Below are positions 32,470-43,778 of a stretch of DNA of 64,000 nt, piece after piece; the stretch's first letter is position 1; each line of letters begins with the position of its first letter. The notes below the pieces were generated by a model. That model made no database searches and was not told the DNA's origin. It saw only the letters and a list, made by a program, of their open reading frames with translations. Source of the stretch: Cryphonectria parasitica EP155 (lineage: Eukaryota; Ascomycota; Sordariomycetes; Diaporthales; Cryphonectriaceae); assembly GCF_011745365.1 (NCBI RefSeq), contig NW_024468921.1, positions 1 to 64,000 on the forward strand, given 5' to 3'. The position numbers and the translations under genes were made by a program.

Positions 32470-35400
32470 ATGCTGGTTTCCTTCCTTTTCCAATACTCAG
32501 CTACTCTTTCCTGAGCGTTTTTAATGTTCTTTTGTAGCTTTTATGAATTTTCGCTTGCTGAGTAATCTTTTCATTTGATAAGATATTTTCTTGTGCTGTT
32601 TGTATTTCTATGCTTAAGGATTTTTTCTATCTTATACTCTAGTTCGTTATTTTTCACTTCTGCTATATTATCTGCTAATATTTCCTATATTGCTAGTTCT
32701 AGCAGTAAGATATGGAAAACCGGATATATTTTTATTCTATAAGATAATGCTAACTTATAATTAACTGAGGAAATCTATTGCAAGATTTTGAATAGTTCTA
32801 ACTTCTTATAATTAAGTTTATTGCTAGATCTGATTATTTTGATGTTTTTTCGAAGTAGATAGATCTTATTTCCCTTCTGTAGAGTTAGTTCTTCAATTCT
32901 TTTTAAATTTGCATATTATATTATTCGTTTCTGAACAAATTATAGTTCTAATCAGAATTTCTTCTGAATTCTCTTAATCTTCTTAATTCTTTTATCTATA
33001 GCTTCTGCATCTGCTTTTAGCAGTACTTTATAATAAGCTATTAGATTATATTTGTAAAGTATAAAGAATAATAATTTCTTTATTATACTTATATCTGCGC
33101 TATTATAAGCAAACTGTATAAGAAGTAATAGATTAATCTAATTATTCTATTTCTAGTTAATATAGTATTAAAAGTATTATTTAATAACTTAATTTATTCT
33201 TTCCATTTATTCATCTGTTTGCAGATGGAATATTATAAATATTCTATAGTATATTCCAAGCTATTTTATAAGCGAAGTTCAAAACTTTAAGTTGAACTTT
33301 CTATCTCTATTAGAGATTACTTCTTCTAGCATGCTATGATTAGCAATAATCATTCTGAGAAATGTATATGCAAGTTTCTTTGCTGTATTGCTTTTCTTAT
33401 AGAGAAGAAAGTAAGCATATTTGCTCAGTTTGCAAACTATTACTAGAATGCTATTATATTATATCTTAGTTAAGAGTTTTTATAAAAGAGATAGCTTAAT
33501 AATAAAGTTTAGATTAATGAATTGCTAAATAGTTATAAGTATTGATAAGAAGTATAGTAGTTTATAAAGCTTGTATTTTTCTGCTTTATTCTTTTTATAG
33601 CTGTTGTATTGTTATAGAATATTCTTAATCTTTTTTCTAAAGCTTAATAGATTCTAATATCTTTTAATGTATTTATAGATTACTCTAATTCTCTGATGCT
33701 TATATACTAGTATATTATATATATTCTTAATATAATTATTTTATTTGTCTGAAGTTATTAATTCTAAATTCTTTTTCAAAGATTTAATTCTAAAAATAGC
33801 ATTTAGCTTTCTATATATATTAATAAGATTTTCCAATTTATCTTGAGCAAAGATGTTCTATATATCTGAGGAATCTATGCTTTAATAGTTCGATCTTCTG
33901 CTAAAAGCATCTGCTTATTTATTCTCTAAGCTTTTGCAGTATATAATCTTGAAGTTAAATTGTAAGAGGAATTCTGCTCATTTAACTTGTTGCTTATTCA
34001 AAACTTTAATTATTATGAATATAGTTAGATTCTTGTAATCCGAATGAACTATAATTGAGTACTGTATGCTGATAAGATAGTATTGCTACTTTTCGAAGAC
34101 TTTTATTATTGCTATAAGCTTCTAATCAGAGATTCCATAGTTGATTTCTAAGCTATTTAACTTTCTTGAGAAGTTGCTTATAATTCTTAAGCACTCTTAA
34201 TTGTCTTGCTAATTAAGTTATTCTCTGAGTATATATTCTGATGCATCAGTTTCAATTTCAAAGAGTTTATAGAAGTTTGCTTTATACAGAATTAGCTCTG
34301 AGATAATATACTTGATAATCTTATTGAAAGCTTCTTATGCTTTGGAAGTTTATTCAAAGAGTTGATTCTTTTTAGTAAGATTTATAAGAAGATGTATAAT
34401 CTAGCTGTAATTCTTAATGAACTGCTTATAGAAGTTAATATATTCGAGAAAAGATTTAATATTTCTGATATTCCTGGGAATTAGCTAATTTTTAATAGCT
34501 TTTATCTTATCTTTCTGTAGCTTAATGTATTCTGGTTTGATTATAAATCCAAGATAATTAACTTTTTGTATATAAAAATAGCTCTTTGTAAGCTTTATAA
34601 GAAGTTTTGCATCTTGGAATGTTTACAATACTGTTTTTATATACTTTTTGTATTCTTCTAGTATTTAAGAGTAAATAAGAATATTATTAAAATATATAAT
34701 AATGAATTAGTTCAGATGCTTGTATAGAATATGATTAATTATTTCCTGGAATAAAGCTGAAGCATTCGTTAAACTGAAAAGTATAATCAAGTATTTATAG
34801 TATTTGTAGTATATTCTGAAAGCAGTTTTCCATTTCTTTTCTTTCTTTACTCTAATCAGATTATAAGCTTCTTTCAGATTTAGAATTATAAACTACTATA
34901 CTTCTTGCAATCTATCTTATAGCTTCTTAATGAGTAGTAATAAATATTAGTTCTTAATTATAATATTATTAAATTGCTTATAATTAATATATAGCTTGAG
35001 CTTGCTATTCTTCTTTAGTATAAATAGAATAAGATATTCTGCTAGTAATTGCAATAATTATATATATTTCTTTTTAAGATTTTTATTAAGATATTCCTTA
35101 AGTGCTTCTAGCTGTATTTTGTTTAGTTTATAGATAGAAAAGAACTTAAGCTATTTTTCTTCTTATAATAGGATTTCGTGATTGTATGAGCTGTATTCTG
35201 ATAATCCTGTATTCAGTTCTTTTTAAAATAATTTCTTGAACTTGTGATATTTTTATAGTATGCTTGCAAGTATTGGTTCTAGTTTATATGCTGTTTCTGC
35301 TATCTGAAGGAATAGTAGGTATTGTTGAGCATGCTTCTTCTCTGTTAGCGTTTTCGAGGGCTTTAAGCGTTCGCTCTGAGCTGAACCGATCGCTCGAGAG

Positions 35401-35626
35401 CCTGATTTCGAAGCTTTTCCTTGTTGCTTCGGAGCGGACCGATCTGCTGAGAGCTTCGCTTCCGTTGTTTTGTTAACCTGTTGGCGCTCTAGCACTATTT
35501 GAGTTTGCTTATTACTAGATTCTTCTCCTTAAACTGCTAGCTCTGCTGGTTTGAAGATAGATTTGAAGTTGTCTAAAGCTTCTTTTCCTGAATATTCTTT
35601 AATAACTAGCTTCGATTCTGCATTAT
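32466..35626 (-). pseudogene. pol: A4 pol (RT to chromodomain), RIP-degraded; continues at 57841
   Basis: Pol ends at TAG 32466-32468. The chromodomain is at about 32540-32660, the GPY/F module at 32690-32810, integrase at about 33000-33700, RNase H at 33750-34300, and RT at about 34370-35230. Catalytic Asp positions are mutated as in the sister copies. The linker to protease is cut by A5 at 35626 (target ATTAT) and resumes at 57841, with protease near 58150-58180. Confidence 0.83.
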
Positions 35627-36072
35627 TGTAATGAGCACTGCAGCAATCCGAAGATTCCTAAGTATACAAAGGGTTTATACTAACAAGAGCGGTATTAAAG
35701 TGTTAAGTTCTTGAATACAGAACTATACAAGTTCTAATAAGCAATGCAAGTATTCACTGCCTTTGGGGCTACTCAGTATATAAGATCGAATACTTAGATT
35801 AATAACTGAAAAGCTATATACTAAATCCATTTAATAGTAATGAATATATTCTTATATATTTAGCTCTTCAGTTCTAACTAATCTGATTATATTATAATTT
35901 CTTATAATTATTTTTCCGAATATATTAACTATATCTATAGCTAATATAGTTGCGCTAGCAATTCTAATTCGGATTATATAATTCTGATTAATATCCAATA
36001 TTGGATTGTAATATCTGATTTCTTAATTAATAAAGCTTATTCTATAATCTGTATATTGAATAAATTATAACA
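35627..36072 (-). repeat. A5 3' LTR (446 bp)
   Basis: It runs from TGTAATGAGC to AAATTATAACA. The pair at 57390-57835 has the same length. Confidence 0.93.
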
Positions 36073-36137
36073 TTATTTCTCTTCTATTAGTTATTATTCT
36101 TAACAATCTTTTATAAGTATTCTAGCAAGTTCTTCAT

Positions 36138-36785
36138 ATATATAATCTTGTTTTCCTGATTGAAATATTAAACAGAATCAACAAATCCTATATTTGCAAA
36201 TCTTCTTCTGTTCCAAAGAGTATTTAAGATCAAGATCTCTTGATTTCCTGCTTCTTGGAAAATTTTATTAAGATGCTTATCTGTTTCTATTGCAAGGATT
36301 ATAGCTTTGGATTCTGCAAGATATTTTCCGGAAATTCTTCTTATTGTATTAAATGCATTTGATTGAGCTGCTTTAAGTGCAATATTATAAGCTCTTTCTT
36401 CAAGAAGCTTTGCAATATTGCTACTTAATATTGAAAGTTGGAGAATGAGATTGAGAAGAGAAAGACTAAGCTTCTCTGTTTATGCTAATAAAAGCGGATA
36501 TAGTTTGAGAAGATGAAATGTGCTTTATATTGTAGTATTATTTATATAAAGGAATTGGATTGTATGAAAGCTGAGGAGATTAAGGCTGAGAAGGTGCATA
36601 TTGCTGTTGAAGTGCAGGCTGTAGTAGCAGAGGAATCTGCTGTTATAGCTAGAGATTCTTCTTTTAAAAGTTTCGATTGGAATTCTGTGAATTTGAAAGG
36701 TTCTGTAGTAGATTAGTTGAGCTTTCTGGAGAGTGAGATTCTTGAAGCTTCTAAGTTTTAGTTTGGAATGAAGTGATTATCTTAG
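36138..36785 (+). pseudogene. Antisense accessory ORF of A5 (216 codons)
   Basis: The start codon is mutated (ATA 36138), 65 bp from the LTR. The frame closes at TAG 36783-36785. Cys-rich segment: C-F-Y-C-K-D-Y-S-F-G-F-C, then C-I-K-C and C-F-K-C. A Glu/Lys coiled-coil-like stretch (K-L-E-N-E-I-E-K-R-K) follows, then K-E-L-D-C-M-K-A-E-E. The open stretch 36513-36716 reaches D-S-S-F-K-S-F-D-W-N-S-V-N-L. It is the same variant as A6 and A7. The Cys spacing suggests a small zinc-binding fold, which is an inference. Confidence 0.6.
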
Positions 36786-38139
36786 ATACTAGTTTTCTTT
36801 CTTTTCTAATACTTAGCTATTCTTTCTTAAGCATTCTTAATATTCTTCTGTGATTTCTATGAATTTTCGCTTGCTGAATAATCTTTCTACTTGATAAGAT
36901 ATTCTCTTGTATTATTTGTATCTTTATACTTAAGAATTTTTTCTATCTTGTATTTTGATTTATTATTTTCTACTTCTACTATATTATTTATAAATATTTT
37001 CTATATTACTAATTCTAGCAGTAAGATATGAAAAACTGAGTATATTCTTATTTTATAAGATAATACTAACTTATAATTAACTAGAGAAATCTGTTGCAAG
37101 ATTTTGAATAGTTTTAACTTCTTGTAATCAAGTTTGTTACTAAATCTGATTATTTTAATATTTTTTCGAAATAGATAAATCTTATTTCCTTTCTATAGAA
37201 TTAGTTTCTTAATTCTTTTAGAGTTTGTATATTATATTATTCATTCTTGAATAAATTATAATTCTAATTGGAGTTCTTTCTAAACTTTTCTGATCTTCTT
37301 AACTCTTTTATCTGCAGCTTCTATATCTGCTTCTAGCAATACTTTGTAGTAAGCTGTTGAATTGTATTTATAGAATATGAAGAATAATGATTTCTTTATT
37401 ATACTTATATTTATATTATTATAAGCGAACTATATAAGGAATAATAAATTAATTCAGTTATTCTATTTCTAATTAATATAGTATTGAAAATATTATTTAA
37501 TAATTTGATTCATTCTTTCTATTTATTCATCTATTTGCAGATGAAATGCTATAGATATTCTGTAGTATATTCCAAGCTATTTTATAAGTAAAATTCAAAA
37601 CTTTAAGTTAAACTTTCTATTTCTATTAGAGATTACTTTTTCTAATATGCTATAATTAGCAATAATTATTCTGAGGAATGTATATGCAAGTTCTTCTGCT
37701 ATACTGCTTTTCTTATAAAAGAGAAAATAAGCATACTTGCTTAATCTGCAAACTACTACTAGAATGCTATTATATTATATCTTAGTTAAGAATTCTTATA
37801 AAAGAAATAGCTTAATAATAAAGTTTAGACTAATGAATTGCTAAACAGTTATAAGTATTAGTAAGAAATATAGTAATCTATAAGATTTATATCTTTCTGC
37901 TTTATTCTTCTTACAGCTATTGCATTATTATAGAATGTTCTTAATTCTTTTTCTAAAGTCTGATAGATTTCAGTATATTTTAATGCATTTATAAATTGCT
38001 CTAATTTCCTAATATTCATATGCTAATATACTATATATATTCTTAATATAATTGTTTTATTCATCTGAGATTATTAATACTGGATTCTTTTCCAAGGATT
38101 TAATTCTGAAAGCAGCATTCAGTTCTCTGTATGCATTGA
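36782..38139 (-). pseudogene. pol: A5 pol C-terminal half (integrase and chromodomain); continues at 52938
   Basis: Pol ends at TAA 36782-36784. Chromodomain at about 36850-36970, GPY/F module at about 37010-37120, integrase core and HHCC region at about 37320-38000. It is cut by A6 at the ATTGA target (38135-38139). Confidence 0.82.
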
Positions 38140-38586
38140 TGTTATGACTCATCCAATATGCAGATCACAGGATAAGCCCTACTAACCAAGGAACCAGATA
38201 TTACAATCTAACATTGGATATCAATCAGAATTATATAACCCGGATTAGAATTGCTAGCGCAACTATATTAGCTATAAACATAGTCAACATATTCGGAGAA
38301 ATAACTATAAGAAATCATAATATAATCAGATTAGTTAAAACTGAAGAACTGAATATATAAGAATACGCTTATTACTATTAAATGAATCCAGTATATAGCT
38401 CTTCAGTTATCAATCTAAGTATTCAGTTTCATATACTGAGTAGCTCCAAAAGCAGTAAATACTTGCATTGCTTATTAGAACTTGTATAGTTCTGTATTCA
38501 AGAATTTAATACTTTAATACTGCTTTTGTTAATATAAATCTCTTTATATACTTAGAAATTTTTGGATTACTGCAATGCTTATTATA
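38140..38586 (+). repeat. A6 5' LTR (447 bp)
   Basis: It runs from TGTTATGACTC to a mutated CATTACA (ATTATA). The promoter-like TATATAAG is at 38354-38361. U3 holds the AT-rich hairpin block shared with A5 and A7. Confidence 0.93.
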
Positions 38587-38646
38587 TTTTGATAATTCTT
38601 GTTCAAGAATGATTTAGTATTATTCTCTTAAGCAATACGGAATATA

Positions 38647-40850
38647 ATAGCTTCTTTAGGAATCTCTTTGTTCTTATGCGCTTCTATTCAGAAAGAACTG
38701 ATTAATCAGGTATATTAGCTCATTCAGCATATTCAGAATCTGTACGAATAATAGCAAGCTTAGAGCATTATTATTGCTAACTAATAAGCTTAGCTAGCTT
38801 AATAAGCTTAGCAAGCGCAGTCTATTTCTGCAATTATCAATAGCGCTGGAAAAGCATATAAGATGAATAAGCTCGCTATATATAATAGCAATCAAAAGAT
38901 GCTACATGGATTCTTTATCTACTGCAGAGCATATTTCCTGTACTACAAGACTTAGTTCACTAAGGAATCTGAGAAAGTTATTCTTGCAGAAACTCGTTTC
39001 GAAAAGAATATTCTCATCTAATATAAGCTTTCTCTATATAATTACTTAGAGCATTAGAACAATTCCGGTACATATATTCAGAGTACTAAGGATATATTCA
39101 ATTCTTTTGAAAGCTTTAAGAAAGCTTTTAAGAAAATCTTTAATAATTTCAATAAGAAATATATTACAGCTTAGCAGCTTATAAATCTCAAGCAGACTAA
39201 GTTAGCTTTTGCTTATATAATTAGATTTAAGCAATTCTTAGTACAACTTTTATAGAAAGATAAGAATCTTATAAAGCATTATTATAAGGGATTTAAGAAT
39301 AATATTAAAAATAAAATCTTTAAGCAGAATTGATTAGAGAACTTTGCAATATTTTCTAATCAAGCTATCTGCATTAATAACTATTTATATAAATAATAAA
39401 TAAAGAAGTTTAAGAAGGAAAGAAGCTAGATTTGAAGATTTTCAGCTAATATAAGTAAGAAATTCCAAAATAAGAATAGCAGTTGATATAGCAGTATAGC
39501 TTAAAGCAGTACTATACATGCTAATTTCATAGAACTCGATATTGCTAATAAGCAATATAGCAAAAAGAATAGCATTACTTGCTATAATTGCAACAAATAA
39601 GAATATATTACATGCAACTATTATTAACTCTGAAAGAACAAATAGCAATTAGTTTAGAAAGAATATTAAATAAATATTGCTTAATAATAGAAATCCAATC
39701 AACTAAGCAAAAACACTCCCTTGAAGCAAGTATTGGATTCTATTGATTATGGAAGTCTCAGCTGAACATTCTGCTACAATAACAACTGCTTAACATACTT
39801 CTTAAGTAAGAAAAATTCAGAATAGTTTCCTCAGAAATCTAAGCGCTGCAAATAAATAGCAATAGCAGAATGAGAATGTATATCTAGCATTCTTATAAGT
39901 AGCAATTCGGATTGCTCTAATATTGTAGAATAGAGTATTCAGGTATTAAAAGAAGAGCTTAGCAATAATACTCTTTATTATTTCTCATTATCTATGCTAA
40001 GTACTATAATTAGAGATATGAATAAGGAATAGTATCCTCTTAATTATTAATATGAGTATCTAAATAATACTGAAAACGCTTCTTAAGCAATAGAAAGATC
40101 AAGCTAGAATGAGCAATTCAATAGTTTATCAGAATCTCCTATGAATAATGAACTCAAGAGATTTATAGAAAAGTTTCCCTTTAGTATTGAATGAAATAAG
40201 GAAATAATATAGATTAAATATCTTATTTATGAGATAGAACTAGAGAAGCTCTTTATCTGCATTTCCTTGCAGAATATCGAAATATAAGAAGATAAGAATC
40301 CTTGAATTAGCTTACTTCACAATCTATACTACAAATTAGCTTGAATCTTCTGCACTTATTATAGCTGCAGAATGCATTTTTCAGACAAAGTGCAATATGA
40401 ATAGTTTCTTGTTAGAGAATTAGAACAAATTCTTTAAGCTGTTGAAAAATCAGAACTTCGCTTCAGAGAAATTCTTAATAAATAGCACTATAATATATAT
40501 ATTAAGCTATTAGATAACTATTCTATGCAATATATAAATAAGAAGATAAAATGATAATAGTATAAGATGATATTCTGTATAATTCATATTAGCAATAAAG
40601 TTTGCAATTAGTATTAATAGAAGAAAGATTAGAAATAATAATGATACAAGCAAAAGCAAGCTAAAAAGCTTGCTTAAGAAGCAGCGAAGTAGGCTTAGAA
40701 GAATAAGCAGTTCTTAACAAATTCAAAAGAACAGAATTGCTTGTAAAGGAACTGCAGATGATCAGATTAGAACAGTTTCTATATAAAGCTTCTAGAATAA
40801 ATTATGCTTATATTAAGTTTAATATATATATTCAAGAATACAAATACTGC
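38647..40850 (+). pseudogene. gag: A6 gag, RIP-degraded
   Basis: The ancestral ATG is now ATA (38647-38649), 60 bp after the LTR. It has a Gln/Ala-rich N-terminus, a Lys-rich central part, and a zinc knuckle at about 39570-39620 reading C-Y-N-C-N-K, stop, E-Y-I-T-C, with His changed to Tyr. A Ser/Asn-rich tail follows. Confidence 0.8.
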
Positions 40851-42618
40851 ATACTATTAGATAATAGCGCTTAGAGAAACTTCATATTCCCATATATTAT
40901 CAATCAAGCATAACTACAATGGAAATAAAAAAAGCGCTTATATACTCTCAGTACTATAGAAGAATAATCTATTGCATATAATCAAGAAGTAATTAATAAG
41001 AAGACTAATCATTTATCTATCTTAATCCAAGAATGCATAACTAGAGCTTCTTTTAATATTATAAATATAGTATAGCATAAGCTGATTATAAAGCTTTTAT
41101 AGCTTAAAGAATACAATCCTCGAATTAATTGAACTACTAGCCAGATCTTATGAGAATAAGCTATACTCAGAGAGATAGTTACAATCAACAACGCAGAATC
41201 AAAGCTAGTAATTGAAGAATATTCAGGAAAAGAAGCTTTATACAACTTCCCATATATCTCCAAGTCAGCAGAGCTAGCAGTTTAAGAAGAAGAATCTAGT
41301 AATAAGCAAACTCAAATAATGCTAAGGTGTTAATAGATTAGCAAAATAACAGAAGCGAGATTCTTAGCAAGTTAGTTCGCTCCGGAGCAATAAGGAAAAG
41401 CTTCAGAATATAGATTGTAAACTTATATAGGAAAAATCTCGAAACCAGGCTCTCGAGCACTCGGTTCAGCCCAGAGCAAATGCTTAAGGCTTTCGAAAAT
41501 GCTATCAGAAAAGAAGCATACTTAACAGTATTTACTATTTCTTCAGATAGCAGAAACAGTATAGAAACTAGAACTAATACTTGCAAATATACTACGAGAG
41601 TATTACAAATTCAAGAAACTGTTTCAGAAAGAATTGAATACGAGATTGCTAGAATATAGCTTATACAACTACGAAATCTTGCTATAAGAAGAGAAACAGC
41701 TTAAATTCTTTCTTATTTATAAACTAAACAAGATATAGCTAGAAGTACTTAGGAAGTATCTTGATAAGAATCTTAAGAAAGAATATATATAATTATTGCA
41801 ATTATTAGCAGAATATCTTATTCTATTTATATCTAAGAAAAATAGCAAACTTAAGCTATATATTAATTATAAGCAATTCAATAATATTATAATCAAAAAC
41901 TGATATCTATTGCTATTTATTAAAGAACTACGAAATAGATTGCAAAAAGTATAATGATTTACAGTTCTAAATCTGAAAAGAGCTTATAATCTAATTAGAA
42001 TAAAGAAAGAAGAAGAATGGAAAACTGCTTTCAGAATGCGCTATAAATACTATAAATATTTGATTATGCTCTTTAGTTTAATGAATATTCTAGCTTCATT
42101 CCAAAAAATAATCAATTATATTCTATATAAGCATCTGAATCAGTTCATTATTGCTTATCTCAATAATATTCTTATCTACTCTCGAATACTTAAGAAATAT
42201 AAGAAATATATAGAAATAGTATTACAAATGCTCTAAAATGCAAAACTCCTTATAAAACCTGCAAAGAATTACTTTCATATACAAAAGATTAACTATTTCG
42301 GATTTATAATCAAGCTAGAATGCATTAAGCTACAGAAAGATAAGGTAGAAGCTGTTAGGAATTAGCTAGTTCCTAGGAATATCAGAAATATTAGATCTTT
42401 CCTCGGATATATCAACTTCTACAAGCAGTTCATTAAGAACTATAGCTGAATTGCACATCCTCTTACAAATCTTATCAAAAAAGAATAGCTTTTCGAATGA
42501 ATCTCTAAAGTATAAGAAGCTTTCAACAAAATTATCAAGCATATTACCTCAGAACCAATTCTGTATGAAGCAGATCTCTATAAACCCTTTGAAGTTAAGA
42601 TTAATACATCAGAATATG
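40790..42618 (+). pseudogene. pol: A6 pol N-terminal half (protease and RT); continues at 50021
   Basis: The protease motif at about 40850-40875 reads L-L-D-N-S-A, where Asp-Ser-Gly became Asp-Asn-Ser. The linker with the Arg/Ser-rich stretch is at about 41390-41500. RT spans about 41640-42450. An open piece at 42036-42236 covers the palm, with S-L-M-N-I-L-A-S-F-Q-K and the catalytic box as YLNN (42156-42167). RNase H begins near 42560 and is cut after the ATATG target (42614-42618) by A7. Confidence 0.85.
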
Positions 42619-43065
42619 TGTAATGAGCACTGCAGCAATCCGAAGATTCCTAAGTATACAAAGAGGTTTATGCTAATAAGAGCAGTATCAAAATATCAAG
42701 TTCTTGAATACAGAACCATACAAGTTCTAATAAGCAATGCAAGTATTCACTGCTTTTGAAGCTACTCAGTATATAAAACTGAATACTTAGATTAATAACT
42801 GAAGAGCTATATACTGAATCCATCTAATAGTAATAAACGTATTCTTATATATTCAGCTCTTCAGTTCTAACTAACTTAACTATATTATAATTCCTTATAA
42901 TTATTTCTCTGAATATATTAACTATATTCATAATTAATATAGTTATGCTAGCAACTCTAATCCGAATTACATTATCCTAATTAATACTTAATATTGAATC
43001 ATAATACCTAATTTCTTGATTAGTAGAGCTTATTCTATAATCTATATATTGAATGAATTATAATA
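42619..43065 (-). repeat. A7 3' LTR (447 bp)
   Basis: It runs from TGTAATGAGC to AATTATAATA. It is matched in length by 49569-50015. Confidence 0.94.
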
Positions 43066-43130
43066 TCATCTTCCTTCTATCAGTTATTATTCTTAATAAT
43101 CTTTTGTAAGTATTCTAGCAAGTTCTTTGT

Positions 43131-43778
43131 ATATATAATCTTGCTTTTCTGATTGAGATATTGAACAGAATTAACAAATCCCGTATTCGCAAATCTTCTT
43201 TTGTTTCCAAGAGTATCCAAGATCGAGATCTCTTGATTTTCCGCTTTTTGAAAAATTTTATCAAAATATCCATCTATTCCTATTGCAAGGATTATGATTT
43301 CAAGTTTTACAAGATATTTTCTGAAAACTCTTCTTATTATATTGAATATATTCGATTAAGCTATTCCAAGTGCGATATTATAAGCTTTTTCTCCGAGAAG
43401 CTTTGCAATATTGCTACTCAATATCGAAAGTTAGAAAACGAGATCAAGAAGAGAAAAACTGAGCTTCTCCGTTTGCATTAGCAGAAGCGAATATAATCTA
43501 AGAAGATGAAATATACTCTGCATTGTAGCATTATTCGTATAAAGGAATTGGATTGTATGGAAGCTGAGAAAGCTGAGGCGAAGAGAGTGTATATTGCTGC
43601 TGAAGTGCAAGCTATAATAGCAGAGGAGTCTGCTATTGTAACTGAGGATTCTTTCTTTGAAGATTTCAATTGGAACTCTGTAGATTTAAGAAGTTCTGTA
43701 GTAAATTGATCAGGCTTTCTGGAGAGTGAGATTCTTGAAGCTTCTAGATTTCGGTTTGAGGCGGAGCGATTATCTTAG
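43131..43778 (+). pseudogene. Antisense accessory ORF of A7 (216 codons)
   Basis: The ancestral ATG is now ATA (43131-43133). Codons 11-116 are fully open (from 43161), as are codons from 43506 to near the end. Segments: L-N-R-I-N; S-I-Q-D-R-D-L-L-I-F-R-F; Y-C-K-D-Y-D-F; S-K-C-D-I-I-S; a coiled-coil-like Q-Y-R-K-L-E-N-E-I-K-K-R-K-T-E-L-L-R-L-H; K-E-L-D-C-M-E-A-E-K-A-E-A-K; D-S-F-F-E-D-F-N-W-N-S-V. Stop TAG 43776-43778 overlaps pol TAA 43775-43777. After two RIP stops and the lost ATG it cannot be translated as one protein now, but it is open far beyond what the equally RIP-mutated gag-pol strand shows. Confidence 0.65.
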
